A stretch of DNA of 64,000 bases from Bacteroidaceae bacterium. Lineage in GTDB: Bacteria; Bacteroidota; Bacteroidia; Bacteroidales; Bacteroidaceae. Each line of letters opens with the position of its first letter. Position 1 is the stretch's first letter. Of this stretch, positions 8,701-15,926 are shown piece after piece. The notes beneath the pieces are model-generated. The model worked only from the letters and a program-made list of their open reading frames with translations. It did not search any database and had not been told where the DNA came from. The DNA lies in the NCBI GenBank assembly GCA_017936265.1, contig JAGBFX010000033.1, positions 1 to 64,000 of the forward strand. Reading direction: 5' to 3'. A program made the translations under genes and the position numbers.

Positions 8701-11250
8701 GTTCACTGTGGCTGTGTATGCAGATGATACTGCAGCACCGCCTTCAATAAAGTCGTTTACTGAACCGAACTCCGCCGATGCCGAGCCGTCATAAAAGGCG
8801 CGTAGCGTCTTGCCATCGTGCTGCAGTGTCTGCTCCGCTCCGTCATTTATGAGGAGTACGGCAAAATTCTCTTTATACCCCTTAGCCTTAACACGGGCTA
8901 TTGCAGCATCCACTTCATCCTGCGTCTGGGTAAACACTGTTGTTCCATAATCGCCCTTAGCATAATTATCAAGGAGCACAAAGAATCCGTGTGCACGGAA
9001 GAACTCCGTCAGGTCCTCGTTCGCCGCATAACATACCTTCTCATATATTTTGAGCATAGACTCGGTACCTGTCGCTGTTGCACCCCTTGCATTCAATGGG
9101 TCCACACGGAGCATCTCGAAGAAACGGGGATAGAACTGTGCATTGTTGCCTGCAAGGTGGTAATAAAGCCACAGTTTATAGAACATCTGAGTCATGGACC
9201 AGATGTTATAATCGACAAACGGCAAGCCAGTGTTGTAGTTATTCAAGGTATTTGCCAAGGTACCGTCACTACCGTTATAACGTGATGTAGACATACCATG
9301 ATACCATGTCGCCGCATTTGAGAAGACGTTATTTGTAACCTCGGTTGCACCACGTATATTGAACACATCCTGGAACTGATGGCCTATCTCATGCACCGGT
9401 CCCCATAAGTTGCCGGAGTTGTTGGGCATGTTCATTAGTGCGCCAAAGGTATTGTTATTGTAATTGGCTTCATGCCAACCTGCCGACATATATCCACTGG
9501 TAGTACCAAGGGAGACACCGTGATGGTTATAGTACTCGCTATAATCGAGTCCTTGGCAGAACTCCTGATAAGTCTTGCCGTCAGGGCCCTGATTGTTGTA
9601 ATCGTATATCTCGCCCGATGTGCCGTCGCTGTTCCAACGTGGATAGAACACGTTCATCCTATCCATCTGTGATTTGCTCACAAGACCCAGCGTTGCAAGC
9701 TCGGCATGCATGATACGGTCCCATGCCTCCATCCATATGTTTATCTTCGCGGTAGAGGGGTTACAGCCCATTCCGTAGTCATCCCACGAAGGAGTACCCG
9801 AAGTATAATAATACGGCACGTCAGGAACATTTATGTGATCAGGCAGCAGTTCTCTCATACCCTTCTGCCCGTTCTCATCATTCAACTGGAAAAAGTTTAT
9901 CTGGCGGTGACCAAGAATGGGGAGCACAGAGAGATTGGCGCGTGTCTCCATGTATACCCAGTCCTCATCACTGTCTACATCGGCCCCGGTAAATGTCTTC
10001 CACAGGTTCTCGGCATCTGTCTTTGCACGATAGTCACCGCAGGCATTGTAGAAACCGTTGATATAACCTCCCTCAATATGAATCTTAAGAGGTGCATACT
10101 CCGACAGCTTATGCGGAAACTTCTCCTCTAATGTCGCACCGTCCGGGTTATATGTATCTACGTTGTAGCAGATATACAGATGGTCGCCTCCATCGGTGAC
10201 CTTGGCGATATTTATAATATTCAATCCGCTGTTCAATGCATAACCGCCACTTGTAGCATTGGTTATGCGTAGATTAGAGCCTGCGCAATGAAGGCGCAGC
10301 GTTGCCCCCTCCTTTATCTCGCCATCAACCATTACATATACAGTCCCGGCCTCGGCCACATAAACACCTGTGGGGTTATCGTTGTTGGCATGCGCATTCA
10401 TCCGCAGGTATCCGGTAATGTCGCCGGCGATGCTGTATGGCTCATACATCTGCACACGGAATTTCTTGGCATACTCAGAATCCCAACCGCTCTTCGATGA
10501 GTCGGCATTATCCTCGTACCAGCCAGCGCTGCCATATGTCTTGTCGTATATTTTATCGACAAGCGCCTGCAGGTCGGCTGTCAACGCCTTGTAGGCATCG
10601 GTGGCCTTAGCAGCGGCAAGCGTTGCATGCTTTGGAGTACAGCAAGCGGCATCATCAAAGAGAGAGGTAAAGTTTACCGTCTGCTTAGCCGACAGCTCGG
10701 CTGCTGTAGGACGCTCATCAAGAATCGTCTGAAGTTCAGTGGCTGTGTAATCGACCTCGTGGATTGTCCAGTGAGAACCGACGTTTCCGTCTCCATTCTC
10801 CCAGCTTACCACACGGTAACCCCTTTCATATCCATTCCCGTCATCGTGCATGAAACCATAATCAACCCAGCCTTTTGTCTCAAGAGTGTTATAATTTTTA
10901 TCAGACGTTACAAGAGTAAAGCTGTTCGCCACATCGGAATAGTCATCGGTCAGGCTCCAATGGACTTTGTTGGTGTGGGCACCTTTCAGAAACTTCGCAT
11001 AATAGAGATTGCGCAACACGTAGTAACCGTTCTCTTTGGTTACATACCATTGCTGTGTCAGGCTTGTATCATCCACAGTCACTGCATATACATAACCATC
11101 ATCGCCAGCATTCAGTGCGCGGCCGGTAGACCTGTTCACAAAACGGTAGACATGCCCCTCTTCGAGCGAAGTCAATGCAGTTTGCGCCCACACGCCTGAA
11201 GTTGCAGACAATAGTAGCAAAGCAAACAGATAAGTAAAAATTCTTTTCAT
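5725..11250 (-). CDS. Secreted M60/enhancin-family zinc metalloprotease, multidomain
   Basis: A 1841-residue exported protein with a signal peptide (about 1-22, ending VWAQ). Residues about 28-160 look like a ricin-type lectin fold (YRFVNRSTGRAL, QWYVTKENGYYVLRN). The peptidase region carries HEIGH at 620-624, the gluzincin HExxH with a second E/D ligand expected downstream, and resembles M60-like enhancin peptidases that act on mucin-type glycoproteins. A second ricin-like segment lies near 995-1130, an F5/8C (discoidin) carbohydrate-binding-like domain at about 1165-1315, and helical linkers follow. The C-terminus (VYDLQGRKV..GLYIINGKKVLVK) resembles the type IX secretion tails of Bacteroidales. 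The assignment rests on motif and layout; the substrate is inferred. Confidence 0.85.
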   Translation of the reverse strand: MKRIFTYLFALLLLSATSGVWAQTALTSLEEGHVYRFVNRSTGRALNAGDDGYVYAVTVDDTSLTQQWYVTKENGYYVLRNLYYAKFLKGAHTNKVHWSLTDDYSDVANSFTLVTSDKNYNTLETKGWVDYGFMHDDGNGYERGYRVVSWENGDGNVGSHWTIHEVDYTATELQTILDERPTAAELSAKQTVNFTSLFDDAACCTPKHATLAAAKATDAYKALTADLQALVDKIYDKTYGSAGWYEDNADSSKSGWDSEYAKKFRVQMYEPYSIAGDITGYLRMNAHANNDNPTGVYVAEAGTVYVMVDGEIKEGATLRLHCAGSNLRITNATSGGYALNSGLNIINIAKVTDGGDHLYICYNVDTYNPDGATLEEKFPHKLSEYAPLKIHIEGGYINGFYNACGDYRAKTDAENLWKTFTGADVDSDEDWVYMETRANLSVLPILGHRQINFFQLNDENGQKGMRELLPDHINVPDVPYYYTSGTPSWDDYGMGCNPSTAKINIWMEAWDRIMHAELATLGLVSKSQMDRMNVFYPRWNSDGTSGEIYDYNNQGPDGKTYQEFCQGLDYSEYYNHHGVSLGTTSGYMSAGWHEANYNNNTFGALMNMPNNSGNLWGPVHEIGHQFQDVFNIRGATEVTNNVFSNAATWYHGMSTSRYNGSDGTLANTLNNYNTGLPFVDYNIWSMTQMFYKLWLYYHLAGNNAQFYPRFFEMLRVDPLNARGATATGTESMLKIYEKVCYAANEDLTEFFRAHGFFVLLDNYAKGDYGTTVFTQTQDEVDAAIARVKAKGYKENFAVLLINDGAEQTLQHDGKTLRAFYDGSASAEFGSVNDFIEGGAAVSSAYTATVNNDGSITMSGGEGGVGFLVFDEDGKLVSFGDKSTFALSDEAMEAVVSGSVRFVAVDTNNGMTEVAVDITAMQKDVLGALIVKAQQIIDKTDDTFTKIGFYKSVAVADFVAAYEYAKDVYENSTLYEAAYDLLYAEYNKVLADGSARVSFDSSLTYIITNWNNPSLTMYLNGSKTVKTGTSVSHTEATAQWQFKETGTPGVYNVYNVSGYYCPKISQSTAMTATTTAADEAVYTLEEMEEGVWAIKLSPAGGYTNFHSDASWNVVGWGTDSNASRWYLTAVEPNATIADLADLEVYITKTEALLDEVLGDVTYTKGDALALQTTTPGSANYIWTNAQSAVEGPIANLVDGVLSNHFHTDYTSEPASGTHYIAVDLGSGNTLPRFTFCHTTRSGASADFPKGVDVYGSDDKVTYKYLGSASDMPQSASANWEYDGIMVSSHRYLRFNVHANRGYWHMAEFDIMPVSGFTATVNDKYSSYVDAATAMTAMEALLESKSVVSSISPASDAIGSELASLKDAYEALYAEYESAITERKATLAQLADETNVLIDRVGAVQNGVVAVNGVYCDVVTDEMLLSSVLVTNSSDAMAGNALVKDVSMLDAQIVDQTAVKAALEEAVAKVLASDELVDGGVYRIMNFIAETAAGYGYHFIANSNAAIVFPTEPATDNSDLWVCKVYDNGTCEFVSALGTLALGWKKGDETAYAFTVAEGTMEGAKRMMNGNIAMALTNEKWKNQGIAAFNHATNGNVQDTDWSTDWFFKRVDDADIAFSVKFSNSFSSLYLPYSVTLPEGIAAFTAVDVDGTDVTLVRVADTDDATEHGSVLPARTPAILYIDDESVEPAIFTFAYTADNVALQEDVMTALGTSLIDGRILKSAIGCEDGYRYYKLGRKSGDEVSKMYWMYKEYSSDGTIAEGNAGTDNGGYISCSANKIYMKVAESTAAGSFSMRFGEGITGISEVKGENGTVEAVYDLQGRKVETPAKGLYIINGKKVLVK

Positions 11251-11387
11251 ATATCAATGTTATAGATTTATTTTCAATGCATGACAAGCTGTTATATAAC
11301 GAAAGCACTTGACACAAAAACCCATAAAAGTGCGATACGCCTCTGATTGAATCGGCGTAACACATTAAAACATATCATACTATGTCA

Positions 11388-11418
11388 CAAAGTTAACACA
11401 TAACAAGAATTTTAGCAA
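11388..11418 (-). promoter_or_regulatory. Promoter of the M60 protease gene
   Basis: Read on the minus strand, TTG (11418-11416) is followed after 20 bp by TAACTTTG (11395-11388). This matches the Bacteroidota housekeeping sigma consensus TTTG-N19-21-TAnnTTTG. It predicts a leader of about 130 nt before the start codon at 11250. Confidence 0.65.
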
Positions 11419-11620
11419 TTTTTGTAAAAACAAACATAAGATATTAAAACGATAATAGACAAACAACGGATTCATGACAACGAACCAGAAGAACTTCAAG
11501 GCAAAACAAAGAGCGGATACCGCCGACTGAAAAAGAATACGCAAGTGCCCACATATCAGCCATAAAAGAGCCATTGACATTTTCCTTCCCTTTCAAGTGT
11601 CAAAATCACATACTTTTTAC

Positions 11621-11628
11621 TATCTTCG
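11621..11628 (+). promoter_or_regulatory. -7 promoter element of metY
   Basis: TATCTTCG is a one-base variant of TAnnTTTG and sits about 40 bp before the metY start. The same 8-mer precedes thyA, ilvE, divIC and cdd in this window, which supports it as a genuine promoter element. A -33 TTTG is not clear. Confidence 0.55.
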
Positions 11629-11667
11629 CAGCACTATTTCAACAGAAGAGGCTAATAACATTAATTT

Positions 11668-12951
11668 ATGACAAAGAAAATGAACACAGGCACACTCTGC
11701 GTACAGGGTGGATGGCAGCCGAAGAAGGGCGAATCGCGGGTATTGCCGATATACCAGAGTACTACATTCAAATATGAGACAAGCGAGCAGATGGCACGTC
11801 TGTTCGACCTTGAGGACAGCGGCTATTTCTACAGCCGCTTGCAGAACCCCACCGTTGACGCGGTAGGTGCGAAAATCAATGCACTCGAAGGTGGAGTGGG
11901 CGCCGTGATGACCTCATCGGGTCAGGCTGCAAATTTCTATGCAATACTGAACATCTGTCAGGCGGGCGACCACTTTGTCTCGGCAACAACAATCTACGGC
12001 GGTACATACAACCTTTTTGCAGTCACACTGAAGAAGATGGGCATCGAGGTAACATTCGTGGATGCCGACGCTCCTGCCGAGGAGATTGAGAAGGCCTTCC
12101 GCCCGAACACCAAGGCGCTGTTCGGCGAAACGATATCGAACCCCAGCGTAAACGTGCTCGACATTGAGAAATTTGCCGGCATTGCACACCGAAACGGAGT
12201 GCCCCTCATCATCGACAACACATTCGCCACACCCGTCAACTGCCGCCCCATCGAGTGGGGTGCCGACATCGTGACACACTCCACCACAAAGTACATGGAC
12301 GGCCATGCCGTTGCTGTCGGCGGTTGCGTAGTCGACAGCGGCAACTTCGACTGGGAGGCACAGCATGACAGATTCACATGCCTTACCGAGCCCGATGAGA
12401 GCTATCACGGACTCATATATACGAAGAACTTCGGCAGAGCTGCATACATAACCAAGATGGTCTCACAGGTAATGCGCGACCTCGGTGCAATGATGGCGCC
12501 CGAGAATGCGTTCCTGCTGAACATAGGCCTTGAGACACTGCATCTGCGCATGCCACGTCACTGCGAAAATGCGCAGAAGGTTGCAGAGTACCTCGAGAAC
12601 CACCCCAAGGTTAAGTGGGTCAACTACTGCGGACTGAAGAGCAGCAAATACTATGAGCTTGCACAGAAATATATACCCAACGGAGGCTGCGGTGTAATGG
12701 CATTTGCAGTTCAGGGCGACAAAGAGGATGCAATCCGTTTCATGGACAGCCTCAAGTTCATTGCCATTGTGACACACGTTGCCGACGCACGTTCATGCGT
12801 GCTTAACCCGGCGAGCCACACTCACCGTCAGCTCAGCAACGAGCAGCTGTTGGCAGCAGGCATCGACCCCGACCTAATACGTCTGTCGGTAGGTATTGAA
12901 GATGCCGAGGATATAATCGCCGACATCGAGCAGGCATTGGAGACCATCTAA
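11668..12951 (+). CDS. metY: O-acetylhomoserine sulfhydrylase (PLP-dependent)
   Basis: A 427-residue member of the Cys/Met metabolism PLP-enzyme family. It makes homocysteine (or cysteine) from O-acetylhomoserine and sulfide in the cytoplasm. The start MTKKMNTGTLCVQGGWQPKKGESRVLPIYQSTTF and the length are typical of O-acetylhomoserine aminocarboxypropyltransferase rather than the roughly 390-residue MetB/MetC enzymes. The PLP lysine is Lys208 in HSTTKYMDGH, and SRLQNPTVDAVGAKINALEGG is the substrate-loop region. It is monocistronic by appearance, with a promoter element upstream and a stem-loop at 12962-12985. Confidence 0.93.
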   Translation: MTKKMNTGTLCVQGGWQPKKGESRVLPIYQSTTFKYETSEQMARLFDLEDSGYFYSRLQNPTVDAVGAKINALEGGVGAVMTSSGQAANFYAILNICQAGDHFVSATTIYGGTYNLFAVTLKKMGIEVTFVDADAPAEEIEKAFRPNTKALFGETISNPSVNVLDIEKFAGIAHRNGVPLIIDNTFATPVNCRPIEWGADIVTHSTTKYMDGHAVAVGGCVVDSGNFDWEAQHDRFTCLTEPDESYHGLIYTKNFGRAAYITKMVSQVMRDLGAMMAPENAFLLNIGLETLHLRMPRHCENAQKVAEYLENHPKVKWVNYCGLKSSKYYELAQKYIPNGGCGVMAFAVQGDKEDAIRFMDSLKFIAIVTHVADARSCVLNPASHTHRQLSNEQLLAAGIDPDLIRLSVGIEDAEDIIADIEQALETI

Positions 12952-12961
12952 TAGAAACATG

Positions 12962-12985
12962 GGGGGTGACTTTCGAGTCATCCCC
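12962..12985 (+). terminator. Stem-loop after metY with TTCG loop
   Basis: A 10-bp stem with one G.U pair, left arm GGGGGTGACT and right arm AGTCATCCCC, closes a TTCG tetraloop 10 bp past the metY stop. No clear T-run follows, so termination may be partial. Related stem-loops with the same core occur at 14372-14393 and 49310-49340. Confidence 0.55.
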
Positions 12986-13014
12986 ATTCCTGTACCCGGC
13001 CAAAACAAGAAACG

Positions 13015-13596
13015 ATGATACTACTATCAATAATAGCCTTCCTTGCATCATTCCCGACAGCAGGAGCCGAGGGGATTGCAGTACAGCAGGACACCATCAA
13101 AAAAGTCAAGCGTTTGGACTTAAAGAAGCTTGAAGAGAACTCATTGCCACTTCAGTTAAAGATTGAGAAAGATGAGGAAAAGATGATGCCTGTAAAGGAA
13201 AAACCATCTTCACACAAGAAGAAGAGCATTGTACACAAACAGGAGAAAGAAGTTGGCGACAGCATATCAGTTGGCGGAGATGCCAAGCAGTCAAGCATAG
13301 TGCCGACATACCCCGGCGGTTATCTGGCGATGAGAGACTACATAAAGAAGAACACCCGATATCCTGCCGAATGCAAGAGCAGGCGTCTTGTAGGGAAAGC
13401 CATTGTCAAGGTAACTATAATGCCCGACGGCACGCCTGCCGACGCCTGCATACACAAGAGTAGCGGCAACCCGCACATGGATGCCGAGGCCTTGCGCGTT
13501 GTCAGCCAGATGCCGAAGTGGACACCTGCCGACAGTACAAGGAAAGTCCAGGAAACAACCACTCACATTCCAGTGAATTTCAGACCGGGAAGATGA
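13015..13596 (+). CDS. TonB C-terminal domain protein
   Basis: A 193-residue exported protein. Residues 1-19 form a hydrophobic leader ending PTAGAEG that looks like a cleavable signal peptide, unlike the uncleaved anchor of classical TonB. A Lys/Glu-rich stretch (25-90) follows. Residues about 100-190 match the TonB C-terminal fold: GGYLAMRDYIKKNTRYP, VGKAIVKVTIMPDGTPAD, GNPHMDAEALRVVSQMPKW. In Bacteroidota such proteins are energy transducers for outer-membrane receptors or stand-alone periplasmic proteins; without an evident anchor the second is plausible. It overlaps pgeF by the ATGA junction at 13593-13596, so the two genes are translationally coupled. Confidence 0.8.
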   Translation: MILLSIIAFLASFPTAGAEGIAVQQDTIKKVKRLDLKKLEENSLPLQLKIEKDEEKMMPVKEKPSSHKKKSIVHKQEKEVGDSISVGGDAKQSSIVPTYPGGYLAMRDYIKKNTRYPAECKSRRLVGKAIVKVTIMPDGTPADACIHKSSGNPHMDAEALRVVSQMPKWTPADSTRKVQETTTHIPVNFRPGR

Positions 13597-14378
13597 AAGT
13601 CATCGAGTACAATATCGGAACAGGAGCAAGAGCCTTCTCTACCATGCGTGGGGGAGGCTCCGGTAATTATGGCGGGTTCAACATCACGCACTACTGCGGC
13701 GACAAGCCCGAACACGTATCGGAATGCCGACAGGAGCTGTGCACTCTGCTCGGCATAAATGACACCAATCTTATTCTTCCACACCAGACACACGGGAACG
13801 AGGTACTATGCATCGATGACAGTTTCATGCAGATGACACCTGAAGAGCAGCAGAGGAGACTTTACGGCATAGATGCTGTCGTAACAGCACTGCCACACAC
13901 ATGCATAGGTGTATCGACCGCCGACTGCATACCGTTGCTGCTGTACGACACCTGTCGCGGCGTGATTGCCGCTATCCACGCCGGGTGGCGCGGTACGGTT
14001 TCAAGGATAGCAAGGAACTGCATTATGACAATGACAGAACAGTACGGATGCAGGCCCGGGAACATCAATGCGGTCATTGCTCCCGGAATCTCATTGGAGG
14101 CCTTCGAGGTAGGCGATGAGGTATACAGGGCTTTTGAGGAGCAGGGCTTCTGTATGCAACGCATAGCCAAACGTTATCCTGCTGCAGACGGCGGTACAAA
14201 ATGGCATATTGACCTGTGGGAGGCCAACCGAATGCAACTTGTTGAGTGTGGAGTGTGTGAAGAGAGAATCGAAGTAAGCGGTATCTGCACATACACCAAA
14301 CACGAAAAGTTCTTCTCGGCACGCAGACTCGGAATAAAATCGGGCAGAATATTCAACGGAATAATAATTGTAGGATGA
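13593..14378 (+). CDS. pgeF: Peptidoglycan editing factor PgeF (laccase-domain / YfiH family)
   Basis: A 261-residue protein of the YfiH/DUF152 family, which includes PgeF (removes mis-incorporated amino acids from murein precursors) and proteins with purine-nucleoside-degrading activity. Family motifs are HQTHGNEV, the metal-ligand stretch STADCIPLLLYD, AAIHAGWRGT, and the C-terminal CTYTKHEKFFSARR. The start at 13593 is chosen because MKVIEYN begins the conserved fold and gives an ATGA overlap with the TonB-like gene; a longer frame from 13518 would run far into that gene. The stop codon lies inside the stem-loop at 14372-14393. Confidence 0.88.
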   Translation: MKVIEYNIGTGARAFSTMRGGGSGNYGGFNITHYCGDKPEHVSECRQELCTLLGINDTNLILPHQTHGNEVLCIDDSFMQMTPEEQQRRLYGIDAVVTALPHTCIGVSTADCIPLLLYDTCRGVIAAIHAGWRGTVSRIARNCIMTMTEQYGCRPGNINAVIAPGISLEAFEVGDEVYRAFEEQGFCMQRIAKRYPAADGGTKWHIDLWEANRMQLVECGVCEERIEVSGICTYTKHEKFFSARRLGIKSGRIFNGIIIVG

Positions 14379-14393
14379 CTCAAAAGTCATCCT
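14372..14393 (+). terminator. Terminator overlapping the pgeF stop codon
   Basis: A perfect 9-bp stem, arms AGGATGACT and AGTCATCCT with loop CAAA, is followed by ATTATTGTTG. The pgeF stop TGA (14376-14378) lies within the left arm. Confidence 0.65.
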
Positions 14394-14587
14394 ATTATTG
14401 TTGGGGTGAATAAAAAGCAAAGTTCAAGGCTTGTGCAGGCTTCAAAACCGCAGTTTACTAAGCGTAAATGAGGATTTTGAAGGCAAACGTAACGCCGAAA
14501 ATTTGTACAAACGAGTTAAATGCAAAGTTTACTTTGCTATTTTACAACGAGTACTGCCAAATTTCGGGTATCAAATTTACTTTTTAG

Positions 14588-15577
14588 TCACTCGCATTCC
14601 CCGTATATCTCCACTATCCTGTCAAGGATTGCCATGAGCTCATCAACCTTCTCGGCACGCAGCATCTCAATGCGCAAAGGACGGAAATCGGGCAGTCCCT
14701 TGAGCAGCGGCGTGGCAGCCAGATGACGACGCACATGCAGTATTCCCGGACGTTCTCCGAGCCATTCAACACTATCGCGCACCTGCTCACGCAATATATC
14801 CATACTCTGTGCGAAAGTGAACGGCACAGCAGGCTCGCCATGCTCAAGATAGTGCTTCACATCGCGGAAAATCCATGGCTGACCGAAGCTGGCACGCCCT
14901 ATCATCACAGCATCGACACCATACCTGTCAAAGCACTCCTTGGCACGCTCGGGAGTCTTCACATCGCCATTGCCGATAACAGGTATGCGCATACGCGGGT
15001 TCTCCTTTATCTTGCCTATCAGAGTCCAGTCGGCATCGCCAGTGTACATCTGCGCACGTGTGCGCCCATGAACGGTCAACGCGGCAATACCGCAGTCCTG
15101 CAACCTCTCGGCAAGGTCAACAATGCACTTGCTGTTCTCATCCCAACCCAGACGGGTCTTTACCGTAACGGGAACCTTTACCGCATCGACCACCGCCTTG
15201 GTAATCTCAAGCAGTTTGGGAATATTCTGCAGCATTCCTGCACCGCATCCCTTACGGGCAACCTTTTTTACTGGGCATCCGAAATTTATGTCAAGGATAT
15301 CAGGGTGCACAGCCTCTACCCTCTTTGCAGCCTCTACCATTGGTTCCACCTCATTGCCATAAATCTGAATGGCAACGGGACGTTCCTGTTCATATATATT
15401 AAGTTTGCGCAGCGTGCTGTTCACGTCGCGTATAAGCGCATCACTCGAAACAAACTCGGTATATACCATGTCGGCACCGAACCGCTTGCACAGCAAGCGG
15501 AACGCCTCGTCGGTAACATCCTCCATGGGCGCGAGGAAGATGGGATATTTTCCAAATTCTATGTCGGCTATCTTCAT
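14588..15577 (-). CDS. dusB: tRNA-dihydrouridine synthase (DusB-like)
   Basis: An FMN-dependent enzyme that reduces uridine to dihydrouridine in the D-loop of tRNAs. The 329-residue product starts with the flavin-binding LAPMEDVTDEAFR (15-27). It carries NFGCPVKKVARKG with catalytic Cys101, then VKTRLGW, TVHGRTRAQMYTGDADW, and the phosphate-binding IGNGDVKTP and MIGRASFGQPWIF. All parts of the TIM barrel plus the helical C-terminus are present. It is a single gene by appearance, with gaps on both sides. Confidence 0.93.
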   Translation of the reverse strand: MKIADIEFGKYPIFLAPMEDVTDEAFRLLCKRFGADMVYTEFVSSDALIRDVNSTLRKLNIYEQERPVAIQIYGNEVEPMVEAAKRVEAVHPDILDINFGCPVKKVARKGCGAGMLQNIPKLLEITKAVVDAVKVPVTVKTRLGWDENSKCIVDLAERLQDCGIAALTVHGRTRAQMYTGDADWTLIGKIKENPRMRIPVIGNGDVKTPERAKECFDRYGVDAVMIGRASFGQPWIFRDVKHYLEHGEPAVPFTFAQSMDILREQVRDSVEWLGERPGILHVRRHLAATPLLKGLPDFRPLRIEMLRAEKVDELMAILDRIVEIYGECE

Positions 15578-15887
15578 TACAAGAAGCTGTTTGATTTTTT
15601 TATTTTAGCAATAAATAGATATTGACCCACAAAAATTATTCACGAGGAGTTAACTTCGTTGATTTTTTGTTCGCTCGTAGCAAAGACCCAAACAAATTTG
15701 GTTTTTACTCGCTTAATTGAAAATTCGCTTGTTCGCTGCATTGTCATTCAGAGCAAAGCGAAGAATCTCCAAATCCAGTTGGCTGAGATACTTCGCTACG
15801 CTCAGTATGACATGACGCATTGGAACAACTAGTATATTGTTACTACAATTACGTTCCTTGAGAAGCATTGAAGCAAGCTTTCAGTTT
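15578..15887. other. 310-bp intergenic region with palindromic and 7-bp repeats
   Basis: No gene is visible. The gap holds an AT-rich stretch with CCAAA-caaa-TTTGG dyad symmetry (about 15690-15706), a REP-like imperfect palindrome (15741-15816), and the beginning of the heptamer repeat that also encodes the end of the U32 gene. Confidence 0.6.
15741..15816. repeat. REP-like imperfect palindrome (GTCATnCTGAGCnnAGCGAAG type)
   Basis: The left arm begins GTCATTCAGAGCAAAGCGAAG. The right arm, read in reverse complement, begins GTCATACTGAGCGTAGCGAAG, so the two arms pair with few mismatches around a loop of about 15 bases. This resembles the widely dispersed bacterial intergenic repeat built on GTCATnCTGAGCGnAGCGAAGnATCT. 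A degenerate second copy lies at 35114-35194. Confidence 0.65.
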
Positions 15888-15926
15888 TCAGTTCTCCGCT
15901 TTCAGTTTTCCGCTTTCAGTTTTGTC
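15878..15926. repeat. Seven in-register 7-bp repeats reaching into the U32 coding end
   Basis: Seven consecutive heptamers: CTTTCAG, TTTTCAG, TTCTCCG, CTTTCAG, TTTTCCG, CTTTCAG, TTTTGTC. The stop codon and last dozen residues of the minus-strand U32 gene are encoded by the tract. Confidence 0.75.

Larger units (their letters stand above)
11251..11667. other. 417-bp intergenic region, divergent promoters
   Basis: An AT-rich gap between two divergently transcribed genes. It holds the M60 promoter (11388-11418, minus) and a -7 element for the sulfhydrylase gene (11621-11628, plus). Short open frames here have no recognisable protein character. I see no riboswitch fold, although a structured leader was not testable by eye. 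Confidence 0.6.

Noticed and set aside
11380..11580. A hydrophobic 66-codon open frame on the minus strand upstream of the M60 gene
   Set aside because: It overlaps the likely M60 promoter, uses AT-rich random-looking codons and shows no recognisable protein.
11629..11667. Possible SAM riboswitch before metY
   Set aside because: The predicted leader is about 35 nt, too short for any SAM riboswitch class.
14379..14587. Gene in the gap between pgeF and dusB
   Set aside because: A short frame from 14431 has no protein-like pattern and runs into the 3' end of dusB on the other strand.
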